Shown here piece by piece: positions 15,727 through 23,553 of a stretch of 64,000 nucleotides of DNA. Origin of the DNA: Curtobacterium pusillum (GTDB lineage: Bacteria > Actinomycetota > Actinomycetes > Actinomycetales > Microbacteriaceae). How positions within the stretch are numbered: position 1 is the first letter of the stretch; each line of letters starts with the position of its first letter. A program made the translations under genes and the position numbers. The stretch covers positions 2,356,001-2,420,000 of the forward strand of contig CP018783.1 of assembly GCA_002025645.1 (NCBI GenBank), given 5' to 3'. Under the pieces are notes generated by a model, which saw only the letters and a list, made by a program, of their open reading frames with translations, searched no databases and was not told the origin of the DNA.

Positions 15727-16305
15727 AGCAGTCGCGCTGATTCCGCCGCCGCAACCGGGCGAGCGTTGCTCGCAGCGGCGGCGCAGCTCCTCGACGATGG
15801 CGGACCCGATGGCGTGACCCTGCGGGCGGTGGGAGCGCGCGCCGGCGTCTCGCGGGGAGCGCCGTACGGCCACTTCGCCGACAAAGAGGGGCTGCTCGCC
15901 ACCCTCGCCACCGAGGGCTGGGGCCGGTTGACCGACGAACTCGTACGGATTCGGGACGCAGACGACCTGTCCGGCGAGCAGCGCCTCCTGCAGGCCGTCC
16001 TGGCATTCATCACCGTCGCTCGAGAGCGTCCGCACCTCTACGCACTCATGTTCACGACGCCGACGCGAGATCCCGAGATCCTGATCGGAGCGGCATCCGA
16101 GGCGCAGGACGCGTTCTTGTCGATCGTCGCCGAAGTCGTCGGTGCGGACGATGCGCGACGCAGCGGGGCGCTCCTCATGTCCAGCGCGCACGGCATCGCC
16201 GGGATGGAGAGCAGCGGGCAGCTGAACGAGGCGAAGTGGGGAACGACCGGCGTCGAGCTCCTGACGCGGCTCATCAGGCTCCTGGCTCGCTCGACACAGG
16301 AGTGA
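15724..16305 (+). CDS. TetR/AcrR family transcriptional regulator
   Basis: A 193-residue TetR protein. The DNA-binding domain spans residues 10-60, with the typical GPDGVTLRAVGARAGVSRGAPYGHFADKEGLLATLA read in parts (TLRAVGARAGVSRGAPYGHF is the recognition segment). The C-terminal ligand domain ends with a regular dimer helix. It lies 50 bp upstream of an SDR gene in the same orientation. Two perfect TGACA-N-TGTCA palindromes flank the SDR promoter and start codon and are its likely targets. A -10 hexamer six bases before the ATG suggests a leaderless mRNA. Confidence 0.9.
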   Translation: MSSRADSAAATGRALLAAAAQLLDDGGPDGVTLRAVGARAGVSRGAPYGHFADKEGLLATLATEGWGRLTDELVRIRDADDLSGEQRLLQAVLAFITVARERPHLYALMFTTPTRDPEILIGAASEAQDAFLSIVAEVVGADDARRSGALLMSSAHGIAGMESSGQLNEAKWGTTGVELLTRLIRLLARSTQE

Positions 16306-16320
16306 CCACTCCCCGTTGAC

Positions 16321-16367
16321 TTGACACTGTCACACGAGCGTCGTACGGTACTCGTATGACAGTGTCA
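16321..16367 (+). promoter_or_regulatory. Leaderless SDR promoter with twin TGACA-N-TGTCA operators
   Basis: TTGACA (16321-16326), 17 bp, TACGGT (16344-16349), six bases, then ATG at 16356: a consensus -35 with a TSS expected on the start codon. Palindrome TGACACTGTCA (16322-16332) overlaps the -35, and TGACAGTGTCA (16357-16367) overlaps codons 1-4. Centres are 35 bp apart. The TetR protein just upstream is the natural candidate regulator. Confidence 0.8.
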
Positions 16368-17228
16368 CATGACTTGCCACGCCTCGCCGTCGTCACCGGT
16401 GCTTCCTCCGGGATCGGCCGCGCTGCAGCCCAGCGTCTCGCCGCCGACGGCTTCCACGTCCTCGCTGGCGTCCGCAAGCAGCCGGACGGCGAGAGGATCG
16501 CAGCACCCGGCATCGAACCGGTCATCCTCGACGTCACCGACGAAGACGACATCGCCGCCCTGGTGACGCGGGTCTCCGATGACCCGGAGGGGCGCGTGCT
16601 CGGGGTCCTCGTCAACAACGCCGGCGTCGCGGTGAACGCACCCATCGAGGTGCTCTCGCTCGCGGACTGGCGCTTCCAGTTCGACGTGTCGGTCTTCGGG
16701 CAGGTCGCCATGGTCCGAGCGCTGATGCCCGCGCTCCTCGCTGCCCGTGGGCGCGTCGTCAACGTCACCTCGGTCGGCGGCCGGGTCGCCATGGCGAACT
16801 TCGGCGCGTACTCGGCAGCCAAGTTCGCCATGGAGGCGATGACCGATTCGCTGCGGCGCGAAGTGGAACCCTTCGGTGTCTCGGTCGTCAAGGTCACGCC
16901 CGGAGCGGTGAGTACGAACCTCACCGACAGCGGACTTGCTGAGGCTGCTCGGATCACCGACCGGATGACGCGTGAACAGCACGAACGGTACGACGAACTG
17001 GGTCGTGCGTTCGCGGCCCAGGCAGAGGGGTTCGCACGGGACGGTGTGACGCCGGAACACGCTGCCGCCGTCATCTCGAAGGCGGTGTCCGCTCGCCGAC
17101 CCAAGACGCGCTACACCATCGGCCGTGACGGTGCGATGTTCACCTTCATGCCGCGGATCGTGTCCGACCGCATGCTCGACACCATGCTGCGGCGCCAGAA
17201 CACGAGCCTCGCGAAGACCAGACGCTGA
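16356..17228 (+). CDS. SDR family oxidoreductase
   Basis: A 290-residue classical short-chain dehydrogenase. The cofactor loop is TGASSGIG (residues 14-21), NNAG lies at 87-90, and the catalytic Ser139, Tyr152 and Lys156 (YSAAK) are all present. The C-terminal extension (residues about 250-290) with FMPRIVSDRMLDTMLRRQ is typical of the subgroup of ketoreductases of unknown substrate. It is regulated with the TetR gene upstream, as judged from twin operators. The aldehyde dehydrogenase downstream is a pseudogene, so any former SDR-ALDH alcohol or aldehyde oxidation pair is broken. Confidence 0.9.
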   Translation: MTVSHDLPRLAVVTGASSGIGRAAAQRLAADGFHVLAGVRKQPDGERIAAPGIEPVILDVTDEDDIAALVTRVSDDPEGRVLGVLVNNAGVAVNAPIEVLSLADWRFQFDVSVFGQVAMVRALMPALLAARGRVVNVTSVGGRVAMANFGAYSAAKFAMEAMTDSLRREVEPFGVSVVKVTPGAVSTNLTDSGLAEAARITDRMTREQHERYDELGRAFAAQAEGFARDGVTPEHAAAVISKAVSARRPKTRYTIGRDGAMFTFMPRIVSDRMLDTMLRRQNTSLAKTRR

Positions 17229-17360
17229 GCACCTCGACGATCGACCCTCGACCCGAACGCGGGTCGCCCGCGCGATTGCTGCTCGACCCCGGGCGCGAGC
17301 CGTCCTTCCGGCGACTCGACGGCACGACCACAGACGGCACAACAACAGTCAGGAGACACC

Positions 17361-18805
17361 ATGTACACGTCCATGAACGAACACGACGCGGACCAGCGAG
17401 AAGCCGTTGACAGCCAGGTCGCTCGACACTGGATCGGAGGGAGTTGAGTCGCGTCCGGAGCGGTCGACGAATCGGTCAACCCGTCGGACGGTCGTGTGAT
17501 CGGGGCCTACGACGTCGGAGACGCCGAGCAGGCTGCACTGGCCGTTGCGGCGGCTCGCGACGTGTTCGACAACACCGATTGGTCCATCACGCCGGAGCTG
17601 CGGTCCCGTGCCCTGCTGGAGGTGGCTGAGCGCATGGAAGCGCGGCAGCACGAACTCGGGCGGATGCTCTCCCAGGAGAACGGGAAGCGTCTCGGCGAGA
17701 CCACCTGGGAGGTCGGAGCGGCTGCCACGATGCTCCGTCACTCGGCCGCATCAGCCCTCGTCCACACGAACGGTCGCGCGACGATCAACACCCCCGGGAT
17801 GCTGATCGACACGCAGCCCGAGCCGCGCGGGGTCGCTGGGGTCATCACCCCGTGGAACAGTCCCGTGTACCTGACGATCCGAGCGATCGGCCCCGCCCTC
17901 GCGGCCGGCTGCACCGTGGTCACGAAGATGCCGGCGCAGACCGCCCTGACCAACAGCCTCCTGGCGCAGGTCATCGCGGAGTCGCCGTCCCTCCCCGCAG
18001 GCGCCGTCAACATCTTCACCGAACAGCACCGAGACGGCGCCGTCCACGTCGTCGAGTCGGCAGGGGTGGACATCCTCGCGTACACCGGGAGCACGCACGT
18101 GGGCCGTTCCATCGCAGCGTCGTGTGCTGTTGCGCTCAAACCCGCGCTGTTGGAACTCGGAGGGAAGACCCCGCTCGTCATCTTCGAGGACGCCGACCTC
18201 GACATCGCCGTCCCGACCCGCATGACTGTCATGACCGCGCTTACCCTGATGAACGGACAGTCCTGCTGCACCGGGTCCCGGGTCCTCGTGCACCGTGACG
18301 TCGCCGACGAAGTGCGCACACGACTCCGCGACGCCATCGAGGCACTGCACCTCGGCGTCGCCGACGACCCCACACCAGCCAGCTCGGCCCGGTCGTCGAC
18401 CAGGCCAGCGTGCAGCGCATCGAGCAGTCGGTCGCCGAAGCCACCGCGTACGCAGACGTGATCGCTCGCGGCGGCCCAGTCCTCGACGGGCCCCTCACTG
18501 AAGGCGCGTTCTACCGTCCATTGCTGCTCGAGGTCACCAATCCAGGCGTTCCCATCGTGCAGCAGGAGGTGTTCGGCGCCGTCCAGGTGATGGGGGTCTT
18601 CGATGACGAGGCAGACGCCGTCCGGCGCGCCAACGCCACGGAGTTCGGGCTGGCGACGGCCGCCTTCACCAAGGTTCGCGCCCGCGCTCGACGCGTGGGG
18701 CGAGCGATCCGGGCCGGTAGCATGTGGCTCAACACCTGGGGCCACCCGACCGATGAGTTCGAGACGACGGGACTGCTGCAGGTTCGGTTGACTGCTGACA
18801 GGTAG
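17361..18805 (+). pseudogene. Aldehyde dehydrogenase, nonsense + frameshift + IS-truncated
   Basis: A good AGGAG precedes the ATG at 17361. The NAD-dependent ALDH sequence is recognisable throughout: PRGVAGVITPWNSPVY, LLELGGKTPLVIFEDADLD with the general base Glu, and MNGQSCCTGSRV with the catalytic Cys. A TGA at codon 29 replaces the Trp of WIGGSWV. A frameshift occurs near 18370, after HLGVADDP, and the frame resumes with QLGPVVDQASVQRIEQSVAE. The C-terminus stops after DEFETTGLLQ, where the family would continue for about 30 residues; the IS3 element follows directly. Confidence 0.88.
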
Positions 18806-18837
18806 GGGCATCGGTTCCTGCTGGAAAGATGTGCGCC

Positions 18838-19134
18838 ATGGTGAAGGCGTATCCGGAAGAGTTCCGCCGCGACGTGGTCGCGGTCGCCCGGAAGGGTGGG
18901 ACGTCGGTGCGGCAGGTCGCGAAGGACTTCGGGATTTCCGAGTCCTGTCTGGCCTGCTGGTGGCGGCTCGCGGATCATGACGACGGCATCGGTGCTGCGG
19001 CCTTCCCGTCGGCGAAAGCGGTAGAGCAGGTGGAGCTGCGGGAAGCGCAGAAGCGGATCAGGCTACTCGAGCAGGAGAACGAGATCCTCCGCCGGGCAGC
19101 GGCGTACTTCGCTCAGTCGCAACTCCCAAAATGA
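18838..19134 (+). CDS. IS3-family transposase OrfA
   Basis: A helix-turn-helix protein of 98 residues starting at the ATG at 18838: YPEEFRRDVVAVARKGGTSV and QVAKDFGISESCLACWWRLA form the DNA-binding part. A leucine-rich coiled coil, VELREAQKRIRLLEQENEIL, ends in RRAAAYFAQSQLPK, the standard OrfA end. An in-frame ATG at 18829 would add three residues. Its stop overlaps the OrfB start by 4 bp (ATGA). Length and motifs look complete. Confidence 0.88.
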   Translation: MVKAYPEEFRRDVVAVARKGGTSVRQVAKDFGISESCLACWWRLADHDDGIGAAAFPSAKAVEQVELREAQKRIRLLEQENEILRRAAAYFAQSQLPK

Positions 19135-19943
19135 TCTACCCGCTGGTCCTCGAACTCGCCGCAGACCGGATCCCTGTTGCGGTGGCCTGCCGGGTGCTGG
19201 GGTTCTCGAAGCAGGCGTTCCATCGGTGGCGCGCCAGTCCGGTCACCGACCGCGACTGGGCGGATGCGCATCTGACGAACGCTGCGATCGATGCGCACCG
19301 CGACGACCCGACGTTCGGGTACCGGTTCATCGCCGACGAGCTTCACGCAGCCGGCCATGCGGCGTCCGAGCGTCGTGTGTGGAGGTTGTGCTCCCAGCAG
19401 CGGCTCTGGTCGCTGCACGCGAAGAAGCGCGGCCTGAACCGCAAGGCCGGCCCACCGGTGCACGATGACCGGGTCCGACGTGCGTTCACGGCGCCAGACC
19501 TGGACATGCTGTGGCTGCATCCGACCGCCGAGGGCAAGCTCTCCCTCTGCGCAGTGAAGGACGCCTGCTCCCGACGGATCGTCGCCTACTCCATCAGCAA
19601 CCGGATGCGGTCCTCACTGGCCGTCGCGGCTCTACAGATGGCGGTGCAGCGTCGGAACCCGATCGGGACGGTCGTGCACTCGGACCGGGGGATTCAGTTC
19701 CGGTCGAAGAAGTTCGTGCGCGCGCTCGGCGACGCCGGGCTGCTCGGATCGATGGGGCGAGTCGGCGCATGCGCCGACAACGCCGCGATGGAGTCGTCCT
19801 TCGCGCTCCTGCAGAAGAACGTCCTCAACCGAAGACGATGGGCGACCAGGGAAGCGCTTCGGCTGGCGATCATCACCTGGATCGAAGCGACCTATCACCG
19901 GAAGCGACGGCAACGAGCTCTGGGAAAGTTGACCCCGGTCTAA
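19131..19943 (+). pseudogene. IS3-family transposase OrfB lacking the first catalytic Asp
   Basis: The frame is open for 270 residues and resembles IS3 OrfB from end to end (RVLGFSKQAFHRWRASPV, DPTFGYRFIADELHAAGH, KKRGLNRKAGPPVHDD). At 19517/19518 the family segment LWLTDITEHPTAEGKL is shortened to LWLHPTAEGKL: a 15-bp in-frame loss that removes TDITE and so the first D of the DDE triad. The second D (VVHSDRGIQFRS) and the E (NAAMESSFALLQKNVL) remain. The C-terminus stops at GKLTPV instead of continuing with EFE. It is very unlikely to transpose by itself. Confidence 0.82.
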
Positions 19944-19999
19944 CCACACGTTGCCTGGCACTGGAGGCGGACCAAGTATCGGGATCGCTTTACGCGATG

Positions 20000-20659
20000 T
20001 CAGGGGATGACGATCCTGAACAGTCGTGGTGCCAAGAGCATGCTCACACGGCATCGGCCACGTTCTCCGCCGTACTCGATCGCGAGACGCGTCCACCCAG
20101 CCCTCGCCCCGGCGGAATCGACCTCGACTCGCACGTTTCGCTGCTGCACCTGCGAACGGGGTCCGAGCGATGCATCCCACGACAGAGCCGGCGGCGGCAT
20201 CCACCATTGCGGGTCGGACGCGATCGTCACTTCCGCGACGAGCTGCCCCAAGAAGTACTGCACAAACCGGCGTTCCTCGGGTAGGTCGGGCACGTACTCG
20301 AGCAATCCGCGCCGCTCAGAGAACGGCTCTAGCAGATCCGTAGCTACCGGTTCCACACGGACGAGCTGCATTTCATCGCGTCGTCGGATCCGCGCCGGGC
20401 CGCGGCCGTCGCGCTCGACTAGACCCGCGTCGACAAGGTCGTGAATCGCGGCACCGACGGTGCTCGACCCAAGCCCGACGGCCCGTGCGATGTCGTTCCC
20501 GCGCCGCAGGTGCGACCCCGGTGGAAGGATGCCGACTTCGATCGCTCGCCGTAGCCCTTCGCGAAGCGACTCACGCGATGTCGCCGCTGATGGGAGCGGA
20601 ACGATCACCGACTGCTGCTCGGCCGACGTTCCGATCAGCGCGGCGACGCTGACGCCCAC
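20000..20659 (-). CDS. GntR family transcriptional regulator
   Basis: A protein of about 219 residues with an N-terminal GntR winged helix (REGLRRAIEVGILPPGSHLR and GLGSSTVGAAIHDLVDAGLV). The C-terminal part is not clearly FCD or UTRA and is rich in Trp and Arg. A GTG start at 20659 is assumed. A TTG at 20680 that overlaps the gnd stop codon would add seven residues and couple translation to gnd. The gene follows the 6-phosphogluconate dehydrogenase gene on the same strand, so it may regulate gluconate metabolism. The IS3 remnant lies about 45 bp downstream. Confidence 0.7.
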   Translation of the reverse strand: MGVSVAALIGTSAEQQSVIVPLPSAATSRESLREGLRRAIEVGILPPGSHLRRGNDIARAVGLGSSTVGAAIHDLVDAGLVERDGRGPARIRRRDEMQLVRVEPVATDLLEPFSERRGLLEYVPDLPEERRFVQYFLGQLVAEVTIASDPQWWMPPPALSWDASLGPRSQVQQRNVRVEVDSAGARAGWTRLAIEYGGERGRCRVSMLLAPRLFRIVIP

Positions 20660-20676
20660 CGCTCGGCCTGTGTCGA

Positions 20677-22143
20677 TCAATGGGTGGAGGGTTCCTGGTC
20701 GACCTCGCGGCGGTCGTCGTCGGACCACAGCGTGTGGAAGGTGCCGTCCTTGTCGATGCGCTGGTAGGTGTGCGCACCGAAGAAGTCGCGCTGCCCCTGG
20801 ATGAGGGCGGCGGGCAGGCGGTCGGAGGCGAGGGAGTCGAAGTACGACAGCGCCGACGAGAAGCCCGGTGCCGGGATCCCGGAGGCGGCGGCGATCCCGA
20901 CGATGCGGCGCCAGGCCGCTTCGCCCTCCTGCACGGCGTTCGCGAAGTACGGATCGACCAGCAGGGACTCCAGCGTCGGGTTCTTGTCGTACGCCTCGAC
21001 GATGCGGTTGAGGAACTGGGCACGGATGATGCAGCCGCCGCGCCAGATCTTCGCGATGTTGCCGAGGTTGATGTCCCAACCGTACTCCTTGGCCCCGGCG
21101 ATGATGAGGTCGAAGCCCTGCGCGTAGGCGACGACCTTCGAGGCGTACAGCGCGGCACGGACGTCGTCGGCGAACCCGTCCGGGACCTCGGCGATGGCGG
21201 GGCGGTCCGGGAACGCCTTCTGCACCGCGGCACGCTGGACCGGCTTGGACGACACGGCGCGGGCGAACACCGCTTCGCCGATGCCGGAGACGGGGATGCC
21301 GAGGCCGACTGCGTTCTGCACGGTCCAGACGCCGGTGCCCTTCGAGCCGGCCTCGTCACGGATGACGTCGACGAGGGCCTTGCCGGTGTCGGCGTCCTGC
21401 TGCTTCAGGACCTCGACGGTGATCTCGATCAGGTACGACTCGAGGTCGCCGCCGTTCCACTCGTCGAACACCTTCACGAGGTCCTCGACGGAGAGGCCAC
21501 CGACGCGACGGAGCAGGTCGTACGACTCGGCGATGAGCTGCATGTCGGCGTACTCGATGCCGTTGTGCACCATCTTCACGAAGTGGCCGGCGCCGTCGGT
21601 GCCGATGTGGGTCACGCAGGGCTCCCCCTCGGCGACCGCGGCGATCGACTTGAGGATCGGGCCGAGCGTCTCCCAGGCCTCCTTCGAGCCGCCGGGCATG
21701 ATCGACGGTCCCTTCAGCGCGCCCTCTTCACCACCCGAGATGCCGGTGCCGACGAAGTTCAAGCCCTTCTCGCGCAGGTCGTGCTCGCGGCGGATCGTGT
21801 CGTGGAAGTTGGCGTTGCCGCCGTCGACGATGATGTCGCCTTCCTCGAACCGCTCGGCCAGCTGCTCGATGACCGCGTCGGTGCCCTTACCGGCCTGCAC
21901 CATGATGATCGCGGTGCGCGGCTTGGACAGCGACGCGACGAAGTCGTCGATCGACTCGGAGGCGATGAACCCGGCGTCGGCGTGCTCGCTCAGCAGCTCC
22001 TCGGTCCGGGCGTAGGTGCGGTTGTAGACCGCGACCGTGTTGCCCTCACGCGACGCGAGGTTGCGCGCGAGGTTCGACCCCATCACCGCCAGACCGACCA
22101 CGCCGATGTTCGCTTGGGGGGAGGAAGACGGGAGAGAGGGCAT
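20677..22143 (-). CDS. gnd: 6-phosphogluconate dehydrogenase, NADP-type
   Basis: A 488-residue full-length decarboxylating 6PGDH that converts 6-phosphogluconate to ribulose 5-phosphate plus CO2. The N-terminal Rossmann motif is GVVGLAVMGSNLARNL with VYNRT. The substrate signature IIVDGGNANFHDTIRRE and GTGISGGEEGALKGPSIMPGG are intact, and HFVKMVHNGIEYADMQLIAE carries the catalytic Lys. AAGGAT at good spacing selects the ATG at 22143 over an upstream frame. It is divergent from the gluconokinase fusion, with one regulatory gap, completing a gluconate-to-pentose pathway. A second, shorter NAD-type enzyme lies at 59765. Confidence 0.95.
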   Translation of the reverse strand: MPSLPSSSPQANIGVVGLAVMGSNLARNLASREGNTVAVYNRTYARTEELLSEHADAGFIASESIDDFVASLSKPRTAIIMVQAGKGTDAVIEQLAERFEEGDIIVDGGNANFHDTIRREHDLREKGLNFVGTGISGGEEGALKGPSIMPGGSKEAWETLGPILKSIAAVAEGEPCVTHIGTDGAGHFVKMVHNGIEYADMQLIAESYDLLRRVGGLSVEDLVKVFDEWNGGDLESYLIEITVEVLKQQDADTGKALVDVIRDEAGSKGTGVWTVQNAVGLGIPVSGIGEAVFARAVSSKPVQRAAVQKAFPDRPAIAEVPDGFADDVRAALYASKVVAYAQGFDLIIAGAKEYGWDINLGNIAKIWRGGCIIRAQFLNRIVEAYDKNPTLESLLVDPYFANAVQEGEAAWRRIVGIAAASGIPAPGFSSALSYFDSLASDRLPAALIQGQRDFFGAHTYQRIDKDGTFHTLWSDDDRREVDQEPSTH

Positions 22144-22203
22144 CGCAGGATCCTTCTGTCGGTGCCGCTTGCGTCCGCGCGGCATGGTCACTACCGTTCA
22201 AAG

Positions 22204-22219
22204 TAAGACGTCATTCTCA
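22204..22219. promoter_or_regulatory. Island operator site A (gnd / gluconokinase gap)
   Basis: TAAGACGTCATTCTCA has a perfect right half (ATTCTCA) of the TGAGAAT-NN-ATTCTCA palindrome and a weaker left half. It lies in the 110-bp divergent gap, 35 bp before the gluconokinase GTG. Confidence 0.5.
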
Positions 22220-22253
22220 TTTTGTCGAGAGTGCGTCGCCGAAGGAGGCCTCT

Positions 22254-23531
22254 GTGACCGGACCGTATCCCGCGATCGTGCTGATGGGAGTGTCCGGCGC
22301 GGGCAAGTCCACCGTCGGTGCCGGACTGGCGGAGCGCCTCGGTGTGCCCTTCGTCGACGCCGATGACCTGCACTCGGAGTCGGCGAAGGCGAAGATGGCG
22401 GCTGGCACGCCGCTGAATGATGCGGACCGAACGCCGTGGCTGGCGCGCGTCGCCAAGCGACTCGGTGCAGGCGACGGTGTCGTGGTCGCGTGTTCCGCGC
22501 TGACGCGTGCGTACCGCGAGCAGCTGCGCGACGCTGGTGCCGACGTGTTCTTCGTGCACCTCTCGGGCAGTCGCGCGCTGATCGCCGAGCGGCTCGCTGC
22601 CCGGGCGCATGAGTACATGCCCGCGTCGCTGCTGAGCTCGCAGCTCGATCTCATCGAGCCGTTGACTCACGATGAAGCGGGGGTCGTGGTCAGCATCGAT
22701 GAGGCCCCGCAAGCGATTGTCGATACGGTCGAGCGTCTCTTGCCGCGGTCGGAACCGGATCGGGCGCCCTTGTTCGCCCTGGAGGACACGCGCGCGTTGG
22801 TGACCGGCTCGAGTCGGGGTATCGGCCGCAGCATCGCAGATGGCCTTCTCCGCGCCGGCGCGCACGTCGTGGTGCACGGGCGCGACCAGGCGCGCCTGCA
22901 TGCCACCCAGCAGGCTCTCGCGTCCGTTTATGGTTCCGACCGTGTCGACGCGGTCGCGTTCGACATCACCGACGAGCGCGCGGTGCGTGACGGGATCGAC
23001 TCTGTCGAAACGTCGGTCGGTGCGATCGACGTGCTGGTCAACAACGCGGGTGTCCAGCATCGTGTGCCGATGCTGGAGCTCGCGGTCGAGGACTGGGATC
23101 GGGTGATCCGCACCGACCTCACGTCAGCGTTCCTCGTTGGACGGGAAGTTGCGCGGCACATGATCGGCCGGAACGGCGGCAAGATCATCAACATCGCGTC
23201 CGTGCAGACCGATCTCGCCCGTCCAACGATCGCCGCGTACACCGCTGCGAAGGGCGGCCTGCGGAACCTAACGCGCGCAATGACCGCCGAGTGGGCTTCG
23301 CACAACCTGCAGATCAACGCGCTCGCACCGGGCTACATCCACACCGAGATGACGCAGGCCCTCGTTGACGACACCGTGTTCAACGAGTGGATCCTCGGCC
23401 GTACCCCCGCACACCGCTGGGGTACCACCGAGGACATCGTCGGACCGGCCATTTGGCTGGCGTCCTCGGCCAGCGATTTCGTCAACGGCCAGGTCATCTT
23501 CGTCGACGGCGGCATGACCGTCGTCGTCTGA
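22254..23531 (+). CDS. Gluconokinase-SDR (gluconate 5-dehydrogenase-like) fusion
   Basis: One 425-residue protein with two enzyme domains. Residues about 5-165 are a GntK-type gluconokinase: P-loop GVSGAGKST (12-20), VDADDLHSESAKAKMAAGTPLNDADR, and VACSALTRAYREQLR. Residues about 175-425 are a classical SDR: TGSSRGIG (184-191), NNAG (263-266), Ser316, Tyr329 and Lys333, closest in style to gluconate 5-dehydrogenase (5-keto-D-gluconate reductase). The fusion would reduce 5-ketogluconate to gluconate and phosphorylate it. AAGGAGG precedes the GTG. L-idonate dehydrogenase follows 22 bp downstream, providing the 5-ketogluconate. Confidence 0.93.
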   Translation: MTGPYPAIVLMGVSGAGKSTVGAGLAERLGVPFVDADDLHSESAKAKMAAGTPLNDADRTPWLARVAKRLGAGDGVVVACSALTRAYREQLRDAGADVFFVHLSGSRALIAERLAARAHEYMPASLLSSQLDLIEPLTHDEAGVVVSIDEAPQAIVDTVERLLPRSEPDRAPLFALEDTRALVTGSSRGIGRSIADGLLRAGAHVVVHGRDQARLHATQQALASVYGSDRVDAVAFDITDERAVRDGIDSVETSVGAIDVLVNNAGVQHRVPMLELAVEDWDRVIRTDLTSAFLVGREVARHMIGRNGGKIINIASVQTDLARPTIAAYTAAKGGLRNLTRAMTAEWASHNLQINALAPGYIHTEMTQALVDDTVFNEWILGRTPAHRWGTTEDIVGPAIWLASSASDFVNGQVIFVDGGMTVVV

Positions 23532-23553
23532 ACCCGTTCGAGAGGAACGCCCG

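Larger units (their letters stand above)
18785..19955 (+). mobile_element. IS3-family insertion sequence (probably inactive)
   Basis: Two overlapping genes, orfA and orfB, form an IS3-type transposase. The element truncates an aldehyde dehydrogenase gene on the left. Boundaries are approximate because I could not match terminal inverted repeats. orfB has an internal deletion and stops early, and the element's right end seems to be lost. Confidence 0.75.

Noticed and set aside
17440-17455. Selenocysteine or readthrough at the TGA in the aldehyde dehydrogenase
   Set aside because: The family has Trp at this position (TGG to TGA), no suitable hairpin follows, and the gene carries a frameshift and truncation as well.
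22144-22191. Upstream start for gnd at 22191
   Set aside because: It adds a basic 16-residue stretch not seen in the family, and AAGGAT lies correctly before the ATG at 22143.
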